Assembly: GCA_036270875.1 (NCBI GenBank) | Contig: DATBBR010000096.1 | Coordinates: 1 to 44,003 of the forward strand | Direction: 5' to 3' | DNA length: 44,003 bases | Source of the DNA: Acidimicrobiales bacterium | GTDB taxonomy: Bacteria; Actinomycetota; Acidimicrobiia; Acidimicrobiales; AC-9 | Shown here: positions 8,451-16,694 of the stretch, one piece after another | How positions within the stretch are numbered: position 1 is the first letter of the stretch | How the letters are laid out: every line of letters starts with the position of its first letter | Position numbers and translations under genes: made by a program | Notes under the pieces: model-generated | What the model was told of the DNA's origin: nothing | Seen by the model: only the letters and a program-made list of their open reading frames with translations | The model's database searches: none

Positions 8451-9338
8451 ATGGGGAAAGGGCGCCTGGCCAAGGCTCGGCTGCACGTGCCTCGCCTGAC
8501 GCGGCGGGTCCTCGTCGCCACGGTGGCGGCCAGCGCGGCGCTCGGTGGGGGGACTGCTGGCGCGTTGCTGTCGATCGGGCACCCGCCAGCTCACGCCGCC
8601 TCGGCGAGGACCGGGCACGCGCTCGGTCAGACGGCGGTCAGCGTCGATCCCGGCGGCCCGATCGTCATGGCGCAGGACCCCAGCCCCTCGCCGACGCCCG
8701 CACCGCCTCCATCGCCCGCCGCGGCCCCCGTTCCTTCTCCTCCGCCCACGCCGCCTCCGCCGCCGATCGGCGCTGCCGCGCTGTCGCAGATCTCGTACCC
8801 CTGGCAGCAGCTCGGCTACCAGATCGTCTTCCTCGGGCCGCGTCCGGATCTGATGGGCCAGACGATCTTCGACCAGCACCGCATCGAGGTCTACCTGCGG
8901 AATGGGGAGTCGAAGCTGATGATCGCCCACGTCATCGCCCACGAGATCGGCCACGCCGCCGACGTGGCCTACAACACGCCCGAGCGCCGCCAACAGTGGC
9001 TGCAGCTGCGCGGCGCGCCGACATCCGGCCCCTGGTTCGGCTGCGACGGCTGCGACGACTTCTCGTCGCCGGCAGGGGACTACGCCGAGACCTTCTCCTT
9101 CTGGCAGGTGGGCCCCGACGCCGACTACAGCCAGCTCGCTCCGCGACCATCGCCCGACCAGTTGAAGCAGCTGATCCCCCTGTTCTTCGCGGCGAGCTCG
9201 AGCACCTCGGGGAGCTCCGCTCCGTCGTCGCCGCCGTCGGGGGGCGGCTCCCGGCCGCCGCCGGGGTCCAGCCCCCAGCCTGGGCAGTCGTGCCTGACCG
9301 TCGTGTGCAGCTCTCGGGGCCAGGCCGCCCTGGCTTGA
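8451..9338 (+). CDS. Secreted zinc metalloprotease-like protein (HEIGH motif)
   Basis: 295 residues from ATG 8451, preceded by a good GGGAGGTGA ribosome site at 8438-8446. Residues 1-45 form a twin-basic N-region and an Ala-rich hydrophobic stretch ending near AHAAS, a likely signal peptide. Residues 75-108 are a Pro/Ser/Ala spacer. The catalytic core holds [14 protein letters not shown], an HExxH zinc motif, and about 45 residues later [10 protein letters not shown], whose Glu could be the third zinc ligand as in gluzincins. The C-terminal 60 residues are Ser/Gly/Pro-rich with two Cys. It is probably an exported peptidase or inactive relative; the target is unknown. Cys pairs (CDGC) near the core may form a disulfide. 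Confidence 0.78.
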   Translation: MGKGRLAKARLHVPRLTRRVLVATVAASAALGGGTAGALLSIGHPPAHAASARTGHALGQTAVSVDPGGPIVMAQDPSPSPTPAPPPSPAAAPVPSPPPTPPPPPIGAAALSQISYPWQQLGYQIVFLGPRPDLMGQTIFDQHRIEVYLRNGESKLMIAHVIAHEIGHAADVAYNTPERRQQWLQLRGAPTSGPWFGCDGCDDFSSPAGDYAETFSFWQVGPDADYSQLAPRPSPDQLKQLIPLFFAASSSTSGSSAPSSPPSGGGSRPPPGSSPQPGQSCLTVVCSSRGQAALA

Positions 9339-9436
9339 GCCCCCGGCTTGCCCGCTGCCGGAGAGCCGGGAGCCGGCCTAAGGTGGTCGGCAGTCGATTG
9401 CCGGTCGATGAGGGGCCGCGGGCCCAGGGAGGCACC

Positions 9437-10855
9437 ATGCAGATCCGGGACAAGATCTATGTCGACGGGGCGTGGGTGCCCTCTGCCGGCAAGGGAACGA
9501 TCGACGTGACCAACTCGACCACCGAGGAGGTCATGGGCACGGTCCCCGAGGGAACGCCCGAGGACGTGGACCGCGCCGCCAAGGCGGCGAAGGCCGCGTT
9601 CCCGTCGTGGTCACAGACCTCGGCGGAGGAGCGCTCGAAGTACCTGTCGCGGATCCAGGAGGGCCTGCAGGCCCGCATGGCCGATATCGCCAACACCATC
9701 GCCAGCGAGGTCGGCATGCCGATCAACCTGTCGATGATCATCCAGGCCGGTTTGCCGACGATGAGCTTTGGGTCGATGGCCCAGCTCGCCACCGAGTTCC
9801 CCTTCGAGGAGCAGATCGGCAACTCGCTCGTCGTCCGTGAGCCCGTCGGGGTGGTGGGGGCCATCACCCCGTGGAACTATCCGCTTCACCAGATCGCGGC
9901 CAAGGTCGCTCCGGCGTTGGCGGCCGGGTGCACCATCGTCCTCAAGCCCAGCGAGGTCGCTCCTCTCAACGCCTTCATCCTGGCGGAGATCATCGACGAG
10001 GTCGGTCTCCCCGCCGGCGTGTTCAATCTCGTGAGCGGCGCCGGGCCGGTGGTCGGCGAGGCGATCGCGTCGCATCCTGATGTCGACATGGTCTCGTTCA
10101 CGGGATCGACCCGGGCGGGCAAGCGGGTCAGCGAGCTGGCCTCCGGCACCGTGAAGCGGATCGCGCTCGAGCTGGGCGGGAAGTCGCCGAACGTGATCCT
10201 CGACGACGCCGATCTGCAGCGTGCCGTCCCCGCCGGCGTGGGCGCCTGCTTCCTCAACTCGGGGCAGACCTGCAGCGCTCTCACCCGGATGATCGTCCCC
10301 CGTTCGCGGCTGGGCGAGGTGGAGGAGCTGGCGGTGCAGGCGGCCGAGACTTACACGCCGGGCGACCCGTTCGCCGACGGTTCGCGCCTCGGGCCGCTCG
10401 TGTCCGGTACGCAGCGGGAGCGAGTCCGTGGGTACATCCAGAAAGGTATCGACGAGGGGGCCCGACTCCTCACCGGCGGCGCCGAGCCCCCCGAGGGCCA
10501 GGAGCACGGCTACTTCGTTCGGCCGACGGTCTTCTCCGACGTGCGTCCAGGCATGACGATCGCCCAGGAGGAGATCTTCGGGCCGGTCCTCGCCATCCTC
10601 CCCTACGACACCGAGGAGGAGGCCGTCAATATCGCCAACGACAGCGTCTACGGGTTGGCAGGCGGTGTCTGGGCGGGCGACGCCGAACGGGCCAAGGAGG
10701 TCGCCCGCCGGCTTCGGACGGGTCAGGTCGAGGTCAACGGGGGCAGCTTCAACCCCCTGGCGCCGTTCGGTGGCTACAAGCAGTCCGGGAACGGCCGGGA
10801 GCTCGGCCACTTCGGCCTGGAGGAGTACCTGGAGGTGAAGTCCCTCCAGCTGTAA
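9437..10855 (+). CDS. Aldehyde dehydrogenase family protein
   Basis: 472 residues from ATG 9437 with AGGGAGG 7 nt upstream. All catalytic positions of the NAD(P)-dependent ALDH superfamily are present: oxyanion Asn in PWNYP (N147), cofactor-binding Lys in VLKPSE (K170), FTGST, general base Glu in ELGGKS (E245) and nucleophile Cys in NSGQTC (C279), followed by EEIFGPV and the C-terminal [13 protein letters not shown]. It oxidises an aldehyde to its acid; the sequence type is close to broad-specificity betaine/benzaldehyde-like enzymes but substrate cannot be assigned. It is a stand-alone gene with a 98-bp upstream spacer, and it ends 25 bp before the inverted repeat at 10881-10950. Confidence 0.95.
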   Translation: MQIRDKIYVDGAWVPSAGKGTIDVTNSTTEEVMGTVPEGTPEDVDRAAKAAKAAFPSWSQTSAEERSKYLSRIQEGLQARMADIANTIASEVGMPINLSMIIQAGLPTMSFGSMAQLATEFPFEEQIGNSLVVREPVGVVGAITPWNYPLHQIAAKVAPALAAGCTIVLKPSEVAPLNAFILAEIIDEVGLPAGVFNLVSGAGPVVGEAIASHPDVDMVSFTGSTRAGKRVSELASGTVKRIALELGGKSPNVILDDADLQRAVPAGVGACFLNSGQTCSALTRMIVPRSRLGEVEELAVQAAETYTPGDPFADGSRLGPLVSGTQRERVRGYIQKGIDEGARLLTGGAEPPEGQEHGYFVRPTVFSDVRPGMTIAQEEIFGPVLAILPYDTEEEAVNIANDSVYGLAGGVWAGDAERAKEVARRLRTGQVEVNGGSFNPLAPFGGYKQSGNGRELGHFGLEEYLEVKSLQL

Positions 10856-10880
10856 GAGGCACGTCGCCGATAGTCCTCCT

Positions 10881-10950
10881 GTTTCACCTTTGGTCGAAAG
10901 CGGCCGACCCGCCTACGGCCGACCCGCCAGCTTTCGACGCAAGGTGGAAC
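10881..10950. repeat. Imperfect inverted repeat, 21-bp arms, loop with tandem 12-mer
   Basis: Arms 10881-10901 and 10930-10950 match at 18 of 21 positions (cores CACCTT and TCGAAAGC). The 28-nt loop carries GGCCGACCCGCC twice (10902-10913 and 10917-10928) separated by TAC. It sits between the convergent aldehyde dehydrogenase and phosphoesterase genes, so a bidirectional terminator is plausible, although no strong T-run is present. A small mobile or REP-like element is the alternative. A further short inverted repeat, GCTGAT/ATCAGC, lies at 10968-10993. Confidence 0.65.
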
Positions 10951-10988
10951 AAGACAACTGTTTCGACGCTGATGGCGCCGGCGCCGGA

Positions 10989-12062
10989 TCAGCCGAAGAG
11001 GTCGCGCATGGCGACGGAGACCGAGGCGTTGTTCAGATAGCTGCTGATGCCGAAGGAGTCCTCCAGGGTGCGCAGCAGTGACGCGTGGTCATACGCAGTC
11101 GTGATGCTCTGTCCGGCCTTGACCCCCGGACCGAGCGCCAACAACCCGACACGGCCGCCGACGCCCGGGTTGCCCCCTGGACCACCGTGACAACAGCCGG
11201 TCGTGTCGCTGGTCGAAGACTCGTCGGTCGTGATGACCAGCAGACCATTGTGGGCCTGGAGGTAGCTGAGAAGGGGCGGGACGTTCGCCGAGAGCCAGGC
11301 GTCGGCGGCCGCCAAGCCGCCGGTTGTCGTGCCTGCACAGGGATTGTCGTGCCCATCGTTGCAGGTGTCGGGCGTCACGAACGAGTAGGCGGGGACCGTG
11401 TTGTTGGTGATGTCGGTGCTCAGCTGGGAGTAGGGAACGTCGTGGGCCTGGCAGCGGGCGTCGTTGCCGACGATGTCGTTGTAGTAGAGGAACGGCACGT
11501 GCCGGTCGGCGTAGTTGGGGCCGGCGGGCGATGGACTCGCCCCCGCTCCCTGGTAGGGGTCGGTACCAGCCGCGGGACTGTAGGAGGCGTGCAGGCAGCT
11601 CGTGCTGATGCCGTCGGTGTACTGCTTCCAGCCGAGCCCGGCCGCCTCCAGCTGGTCCCCGACGTTGGCGCCGTTCGACATGGCCTGCTGGCCCTGGACG
11701 CAGGTGTAGAGGTTGACCGTGGCGCAGTCGGACCCGGTGAGCGGTTGGTCCGGCTGGCCGCTGGTCATGGCGATGTAGTTGTCCAGGCTGACGTGCCCGG
11801 TGGCGTAGTAGTTCGTCGCCAGCACGCCCTGAGGAACCAGCGACTTGAGGTAGGTGGCGGGGCTCGCCGGACCATAGGTGGAGTCGAAGCCCTCGTTCTC
11901 GAGGACGATGGTGACGATGTGGGAGTAGGCGGGGATGCCCTCGAGGCCCGTGGCCGCCGTGGCGGGCCCGGCCGACGTCGCCACGGTGAGGACGCTGGCG
12001 AGGACGGCGACACCGATGGCGGCCGTTGATCGGAAGGGCGGCCTGCTGAGGGTCTGGCGCAT
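10989..12062 (-). CDS. Secreted phosphoesterase (acid phosphatase / phospholipase C-like family)
   Basis: 357 residues from ATG 12062, which has a strong GAAGGAG site 5 nt upstream. Residues 1-36 (basic N-region, hydrophobic core, ending PATAA) are a likely signal peptide. The family (Pfam phosphoesterase type, alkaline-phosphatase fold) is shown by IVTIVLENEGFDSTYG near the N-terminus, NYYATGHVSLDNYIAM, FVTPDTCNDGHDNPC with clustered His/Asp metal ligands, and LLVITTDESSTSDTTG. The C-terminal AYDHASLLRTLEDSFGI is typical. It should release phosphate from organic phosphate outside the cell. It follows cbiX by 77 bp on the same strand but has its own ribosome site and probably its own promoter. 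Confidence 0.88.
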   Translation of the reverse strand: MRQTLSRPPFRSTAAIGVAVLASVLTVATSAGPATAATGLEGIPAYSHIVTIVLENEGFDSTYGPASPATYLKSLVPQGVLATNYYATGHVSLDNYIAMTSGQPDQPLTGSDCATVNLYTCVQGQQAMSNGANVGDQLEAAGLGWKQYTDGISTSCLHASYSPAAGTDPYQGAGASPSPAGPNYADRHVPFLYYNDIVGNDARCQAHDVPYSQLSTDITNNTVPAYSFVTPDTCNDGHDNPCAGTTTGGLAAADAWLSANVPPLLSYLQAHNGLLVITTDESSTSDTTGCCHGGPGGNPGVGGRVGLLALGPGVKAGQSITTAYDHASLLRTLEDSFGISSYLNNASVSVAMRDLFG

Positions 12063-12139
12063 GGCGTCTCCTTCGCCTCGAGCGACCTGCTGACCTGCAA
12101 ATGGCCCGTCCCTGGACAAAAGCCCCGGACAGGCGCGAC

Positions 12140-13009
12140 TCAGTGGGTGTGAGCGGCGCCGGCCGCGGGGGCGCTGACTCGCTGCTCGTAGCCCGGCAGC
12201 GCCGTGCGATAGATGCAGCAGTCGCAGTTCATGACCGCGCCGCCGGTCCTCGCCTCGTCGAAGCGCTCGAGGACGAGTCGGCCCACGCCCTCGTCGGGGC
12301 CGAGCTCGCTGCCCATCACGACGTCGACTTCGGGATAACGATCGGCCCAGGCCCGGGCCTGTCGCCCGATGCGGTCGACCAGGAGCCCGGTGAAGAGGAA
12401 ATAGGGGACGACGGCGACGCGGCGGGCGCCGAGTCGCCGGCAGCGGTCGAGGGCGTCGGTGACCGACGGACGCGCAAGGGAGACGAAGGCCGGCTCGAGC
12501 AGGCCGAGCTCCCCCGAGCCGTCGAGCAGGCGTCCGACCTTGTAGAGGTCGGCGTTGGCGTCAGGGTCGCTCGACCCCCGGCCCACCAGCACGACGGCTC
12601 GATCACCGGCGGCTTCGTCGCCGCCCGGGAAGCCGGTCGCGGCCGCTCGGATGCGGTCTTCGGCCACGGTGAGGATCGCGGGGTGGATGCCGAGGTCGCG
12701 GGCGTAGGTGAAGTCGACGTCGGGATGGCGGGACCGGGCCCGGGAGAGAGCGGCGGGGCCGTCACTCTTGAGGTGTCCGGCGCCGAGCAGCACCAACGGC
12801 ACGCCGATCACCGACGTCACTCCGCGGCCGACGATGTCGTCGACGGCGGCGTCGAGGTCGGGTCGGGCCAGCTCGATGAAGCCGCACCCCATCGTGAGAC
12901 GGGGCCGCAACCGTCGAACCACATCGGCGAGCATCCAGTACTGGTCGACACCTGCGGTAGAGCGGCTGCCGTGCCCGATGAGGAGCAGGGCGGGCTCTGG
13001 CTCAGCCAC
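12140..13009 (-). CDS. cbiX: Sirohydrochlorin cobaltochelatase CbiX (long form)
   Basis: 289 residues from GTG 13009. It inserts cobalt into sirohydrochlorin at the start of the early-cobalt corrin pathway. The chelatase fold is duplicated: the first half starts LLLIGHGSRS and includes GVPLVLLGAGHLKSD with the metal-binding His; the second starts VVLVGRGSSDPDAN and includes VVPYFLFTG. Near the C-terminus MNCDCC fits the MXCXXC motif reported for Bacillus megaterium CbiX, where it carries an Fe-S cluster, and the protein ends in AAHTH, a short His tail. The GTG start overlaps the cbiC stop by 8 nt (GTGGCTGA), so it is translated in coupling and is the last gene of the minus-strand operon. Confidence 0.92.
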   Translation of the reverse strand: MAEPEPALLLIGHGSRSTAGVDQYWMLADVVRRLRPRLTMGCGFIELARPDLDAAVDDIVGRGVTSVIGVPLVLLGAGHLKSDGPAALSRARSRHPDVDFTYARDLGIHPAILTVAEDRIRAAATGFPGGDEAAGDRAVVLVGRGSSDPDANADLYKVGRLLDGSGELGLLEPAFVSLARPSVTDALDRCRRLGARRVAVVPYFLFTGLLVDRIGRQARAWADRYPEVDVVMGSELGPDEGVGRLVLERFDEARTGGAVMNCDCCIYRTALPGYEQRVSAPAAGAAHTH

Positions 13010-13610
13010 GGTCCTCACCGAGACCGGGAGCTCGTGCCAGCCGGATGATGGCGTTGACCGCAGCGGCGGCCACGGCCGAGCCCCCGTGTTCGCCCACGTT
13101 GGTGATCGTGGGCAGCCCGCTGGCCCTGGCCGCCGCCTTGGCGTCGGCGGCCCCCACGAAGCCGACCGGCAGGCCGACGACGAGCGCTGGCATGAACTCC
13201 TCCTCCGTCGCCATCCGCACCGCCTCGAGGAGGGCTGTCGGCGCGCAGCCGACCGCCAGCACCGCCCCTGTGGGGTGGCGGCGAGCGGCCAGCGCCATGG
13301 CCCGGGCGCTGCGGGTCGTTCCGGTGGCCGGCGTCGCGGCGATCTCGTCGAGATAGCAGACCGCCTCGGCACCGGTGATCCCGTGGCGGACCATCTCGAC
13401 GTCGGTGACGACGGGAGCGCCAGCACGCACGGCCTCGACGCCGGCGAGCACCGCAGGTTCGTCCAGGACCATGGTGCGGGCGTACTCGGTGTCGGCGCTG
13501 GCGTGGATCACCCGGGCGACCACGGCGCGCACTGGGGGCGCGAGGTGCGACAGGTCGACGCGCTGGTCGAGCAGGCGGTAGCTCTCGATCTCGATGGGAT
13601 GAGGAGTCAT
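13002..13610 (-). CDS. cbiC: Precorrin-8X / cobalt-precorrin-8 methylmutase
   Basis: 202 residues from ATG 13610. CbiC/CobH moves the methyl group from C11 to C12 to give (hydrogeno)cobyrinate. Diagnostic segments are IEIESYRLLD, the VARVIHASADTEYA motif with the active-site His, VVTDVEMVRHGI, and NVGEHGGSA; the ATTGTTRSARAM-like region lines the pocket. Length is normal for the family. The start overlaps the ferredoxin stop by one base (TGATG), and the 3' end overlaps cbiX by 8 nt. Since the pathway here also contains CbiD and CbiG, the substrate is most likely cobalt-precorrin-8 rather than the metal-free form. Confidence 0.95.
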   Translation of the reverse strand: MTPHPIEIESYRLLDQRVDLSHLAPPVRAVVARVIHASADTEYARTMVLDEPAVLAGVEAVRAGAPVVTDVEMVRHGITGAEAVCYLDEIAATPATGTTRSARAMALAARRHPTGAVLAVGCAPTALLEAVRMATEEEFMPALVVGLPVGFVGAADAKAAARASGLPTITNVGEHGGSAVAAAAVNAIIRLARAPGLGEDRG

Positions 13611-13813
13611 CAGTGCCAACCCTCTGACACGGCTCCGGCCGGGCACACCTCGACACAGGCCAGGCAGCCGGTGCAGCGATCGCTCACCACGAGCGGGCGT
13701 CGCGGTGCCGCCAGCAAGGCCGTCTCGGGGCAGGTCACGATGCACGCCCCGCACGCGGTGCAGCGGGTGTCGATCGTCACCGTGGATCTGGAGACGCCGC
13801 CGGCGCGCTTCAC
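13610..13813 (-). CDS. Small 2[4Fe-4S] ferredoxin within the cobalamin operon
   Basis: 67 residues from GTG 13813, whose GTGA overlaps the stop of cbiGH; a GTG at 13780 is an alternative start with a shorter leader. Two complete cluster motifs are visible: CTACGACIVTCP and CTGCLACVEVCP, each C-x2-C-x2-C-x3-C-P, as in bacterial-type 2[4Fe-4S] ferredoxins. Coupling on both sides (cbiGH and cbiC) implies a job in corrin synthesis. Possible roles are supplying electrons for reduction of the ring (no CbiJ/CobK gene is seen here), for cobalt reduction, or for the Fe-S site of CbiX; none is shown by sequence. Confidence 0.88.
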   Translation of the reverse strand: MKRAGGVSRSTVTIDTRCTACGACIVTCPETALLAAPRRPLVVSDRCTGCLACVEVCPAGAVSEGWH

Positions 13814-15471
13814 CGCCGGTAACCCCGCGGCGTGACCATCCTGCCGTTGGCGACGTGGGTCGCGGACGAGCCCACGATGAGGCACGTCGTCATGCCGACA
13901 TCCTCGACGTCGAGCTCGGCCAGGGTGGTGAGGCGGACGCGCTCGCCACCGCGAGCGAGATCGGTCGCCACCCCGACGGGCGTGGAGGGTGCTCGGTACG
14001 CGAGCAGGATCCGGCGCGCCGCGCCGAGCTGCCAGGGGCGTCCCCGAGAGCGCGGGTTGTACAGCGAGAGGACCATATCTGCGCCGGCCACCGCCTCGAG
14101 CCGGGACTCGATCGTGGCCCACGGCGTCAGGAGGTCGGAGAGGCTGATGGCGGCGTGGTCGTGACCCAGCGGGGCTCCAAGGGCGGCGGCGGCAGCGGTG
14201 GCGGCGGTGATCCCGGGCACGATGTCGAGGTCGAACGGCCAAGCCGCTCCGTCGCTCGCCGCCGCCTGCTCGAGGGCGACCGACGCCATGGCGTAGACCC
14301 CCGCGTCGCCCGAGCACACCAGGGCCACCCGGCGACCGACCCTGGCCTCCTCCACCGCCAGGCGGCCCCGGTCCTCCTCGCTGCCGATGGGAGAGCGGAC
14401 GATCTCGTGGTGCGGACCGATGAGGTCCTCGCACTGGTCCACGTACGGGCCGTAGCCGACCACGATGTCGCAGTGGCGGACGGCGGTCTCCGCCGCGGGC
14501 GTCCGGTGCCGACGGTCGCCAGGCCCGAGGCCGACGACGGCCAGGTACCCACGCGGGCGCTGCCTCCGCGCCACTGCCAGCGCGGCGTGGGCGGACGTGC
14601 GCTTGGTGACGACCAGCTCGGCGCCGGGGCCAGCGGCGAGGAGCGCGGCGGCCTCGGCGACGCTCGGCGTGCCGACCGCGGACTGCACCGTGGAGCTGGG
14701 CGTGGGCACGCTCACGCTGCGCAGCGTCTCGGCCGGGAACACTCGCAGGGGACGGCCGAGCGCGTGGATGGCGGGCTCATCGGCCCGGCGGTCGATGGTG
14801 GCAACCTCCGCCAGACAGGCGGCATCCAGCCCCGCTTCGGCCAGGCTCGTGGTCACCAACGCCGCCACCTCCTCGGGCGGAGCCCCGGTCGACGTGCCGA
14901 TCCCGGCGACCAGCGTCGGGGGTCGCAGGACGGCCACGCCCCGACCGTTCTCCACGACCCGGTCGGTGATCACCAATCGCTCGGGTCCCGCCCCGACCGG
15001 CAGCGTCGACGGCAGCGGCCACGACACGACGTTGTCGACCGCCGGGGGGCGGCCGTCGAGGATGGCAGCGGTCACCCCGGCGACGTCTCCGCTCGCCAGA
15101 AACCCCGGAAGCGCGTCGAGGGGGCACGTGCCGGTGGCGTCGGTGGCGGTGGTGACAACGGGCTCGGCCCCGACGAGGGAGGCCACCTGCCGGGCGAGCG
15201 TGTTGGCTCCGCCGAGGTGGCCCCCGCACAGTGCCACCGCGAAGCGCCCGGCCTCGTCCAGGCACACCACGGCGGGATCGAGCCGCTTGTCCTCCAGGAG
15301 GGGGGCCACGATCCGCACGGCGGCGCCGGTCGCCAGTAGCAGCACGAAGGCGTCGACCTGGCGCCACCGGGCCCGCACGGTGGCGCCGGCATCGCCGTGG
15401 GCGTGCTCGAACGGCAGCCGCGTCGCCAGCAGGCGCCCGCGCTCGGTGACGCTGATGGCCAGGACCCTCAC
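13810..15471 (-). CDS. cbiGH: Fusion of cobalt-precorrin-5A hydrolase (CbiG) and precorrin-3B C17-methyltransferase (CbiH/CobJ)
   Basis: 553 residues from GTG 15471 (GTGA overlap with cbiET). Residues 1 to about 305 are CbiG, which opens the delta-lactone and releases acetaldehyde: ATGAAVRIVAPLLEDKRLDPAV, split as GAAVRIVAP and KRLDPAVV, then ALCGGHLGGANTLA and the C-terminal VAGIGTSTGAP. From about residue 312 comes the SAM-dependent CbiH/CobJ methyltransferase: YLAVVGLGPGD, IVVGYGPYVDQ, LVCSGDAGVYAMAS, VVPGITA-like DIVPGITAATA, and LYNPRSRGR. CbiH methylates C17 and contracts the ring. The two activities are consecutive in the early-cobalt route, so fusion is sensible. The 3' end overlaps the ferredoxin gene. 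Confidence 0.94.
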   Translation of the reverse strand: MRVLAISVTERGRLLATRLPFEHAHGDAGATVRARWRQVDAFVLLLATGAAVRIVAPLLEDKRLDPAVVCLDEAGRFAVALCGGHLGGANTLARQVASLVGAEPVVTTATDATGTCPLDALPGFLASGDVAGVTAAILDGRPPAVDNVVSWPLPSTLPVGAGPERLVITDRVVENGRGVAVLRPPTLVAGIGTSTGAPPEEVAALVTTSLAEAGLDAACLAEVATIDRRADEPAIHALGRPLRVFPAETLRSVSVPTPSSTVQSAVGTPSVAEAAALLAAGPGAELVVTKRTSAHAALAVARRQRPRGYLAVVGLGPGDRRHRTPAAETAVRHCDIVVGYGPYVDQCEDLIGPHHEIVRSPIGSEEDRGRLAVEEARVGRRVALVCSGDAGVYAMASVALEQAAASDGAAWPFDLDIVPGITAATAAAAALGAPLGHDHAAISLSDLLTPWATIESRLEAVAGADMVLSLYNPRSRGRPWQLGAARRILLAYRAPSTPVGVATDLARGGERVRLTTLAELDVEDVGMTTCLIVGSSATHVANGRMVTPRGYRR

Positions 15472-16694
15472 GGCGAGGGCTCCCCGAGCTCGGTCCCCTC
15501 GTCGCCGGGACCCGGCGGCCCCCACACCACGAAGACCGGGTTCTCGGCCGCCAGGCGCAGGGCCCCGTCGGGAAGACGCCGCCCCCGCGAGACGGCGACC
15601 TGCACCATGGCGCCCAACCGCTCGGCGGCGGCGACGGCCCGGTCGACGGCCGCGTAGGTCGCAACCACGCGTCCGCCCGGACGCAGGCGTTCGAGCACCG
15701 CCGACAGGACCGCGTGCCCGCCGCCGCCGACGAACACCCGGTCGGGATCGGGGAGCCCGTCGAGGGCCGCGGGCGCCCGGCCGGGCACGACCTCCACGGC
15801 GACCCCATGGCGGTCGGCGTTGTGGGAGATGCGCCGGGCGTCGGCGGCGTTCTCCTCGACAGCCAGGACCCGCAACGCGGGGCGCAGCCGGGAGCACTCG
15901 ATGGCGACGCTGCCGCTGCCGGCGCCCACGTCCCATAGGACCCCACGGGACGGCAACCACAGCTTTCCGAGGGCGACCGCCCTCACCTCGGCCCGGGTGA
16001 TCATCCCGTCGCGGTGCTCGAAGCTCCGGTCGGGCAGTCCCCAGGCGAGGCCCGTGGTGGACGGCGGGGCGGGCTCGGCCAGCAGGACCACCACGGAGAG
16101 GGGGTCCCACGTTCCTGCAGCCAGGCCCTGCAGGTCCACGAGATCGACCCGCTCCGTCGGAGTCCCCATCCGGGCGCACACCGCTATCCGTCGGTCCGTT
16201 GTGCCCAGCTCGAGGAGGGCCCGACCGAGCGCCTCGGGCGGCGACTCGGGCGAGACGAGCACCGCCACCTTGGGGTGGGAGGACGCGGCGCGGGCGGCGG
16301 CTGCCAGCGGGCGTCCGTGGGCGGAGACCACGGCGGCGTCGTCCCACGCCAGTCCAAGCCGGGCGAACGCCAGGGCCACAAAAGAGGGAGACGGGTGCAC
16401 CTCCAGCCGCTCCGTCCCGAAGCGCGCTGCGAGCGGCCGCACGACGCCGAAGAACCCCGGGTCCCCGGACGCCAGCACGCAGACCGGTCCCGCCTCGGAC
16501 TCGATCTCGTCGAGGGCGGCATCCAGGTCGGCGGTGAGCGGCACGGTGCGCACCGGGCCCGACAGCGCCAGCGCGGCGAGGTGGCGCCGTCCGCCCACGA
16601 CAAGTGCGGCTCGCTCGATGGCGGACCGAGCCTGGTTGCCCACCCCGCACAGTCCCTCGGCACCGAGGCCGATCACGGCGATGCGTTCAGCCAC
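15468..16694 (-). CDS. cbiET: Precorrin-6Y / cobalt-precorrin-7 C5,C15-methyltransferase (decarboxylating), CbiE-CbiT fusion
   Basis: 408 residues from GTG 16694, a normal length for CobL-type fusions. The N-terminal CbiE half (to about 205) has IAVIGLGAEGL, ASGDPGFFG and HPSPSFVALAFARLG, the tetrapyrrole methylase pattern. The C-terminal CbiT half has the class I SAM motif WDVGAGSGSVAIE, followed by VEENAADARRI and FVGGGG. It methylates C5 and C15 and decarboxylates the C12 acetate. The start overlaps cbiD by 8 nt with the same GTGGCTGA sequence used at cbiX/cbiC, and the stop overlaps cbiGH (GTGA). Confidence 0.95.
   Translation of the reverse strand: MAERIAVIGLGAEGLCGVGNQARSAIERAALVVGGRRHLAALALSGPVRTVPLTADLDAALDEIESEAGPVCVLASGDPGFFGVVRPLAARFGTERLEVHPSPSFVALAFARLGLAWDDAAVVSAHGRPLAAAARAASSHPKVAVLVSPESPPEALGRALLELGTTDRRIAVCARMGTPTERVDLVDLQGLAAGTWDPLSVVVLLAEPAPPSTTGLAWGLPDRSFEHRDGMITRAEVRAVALGKLWLPSRGVLWDVGAGSGSVAIECSRLRPALRVLAVEENAADARRISHNADRHGVAVEVVPGRAPAALDGLPDPDRVFVGGGGHAVLSAVLERLRPGGRVVATYAAVDRAVAAAERLGAMVQVAVSRGRRLPDGALRLAAENPVFVVWGPPGPGDEGTELGEPSP

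Noticed and set aside
9611-10810. 399-codon minus-strand frame over the aldehyde dehydrogenase gene
   Set aside because: Antisense shadow with no recognisable domain; the plus-strand gene has all catalytic motifs.
15472-16650. Upstream extension of the cbiGH frame to 946 codons
   Set aside because: The extra part is a shadow of cbiET in another frame; the GTG at 15471 gives a GTGA junction and a proper CbiG N-terminus.
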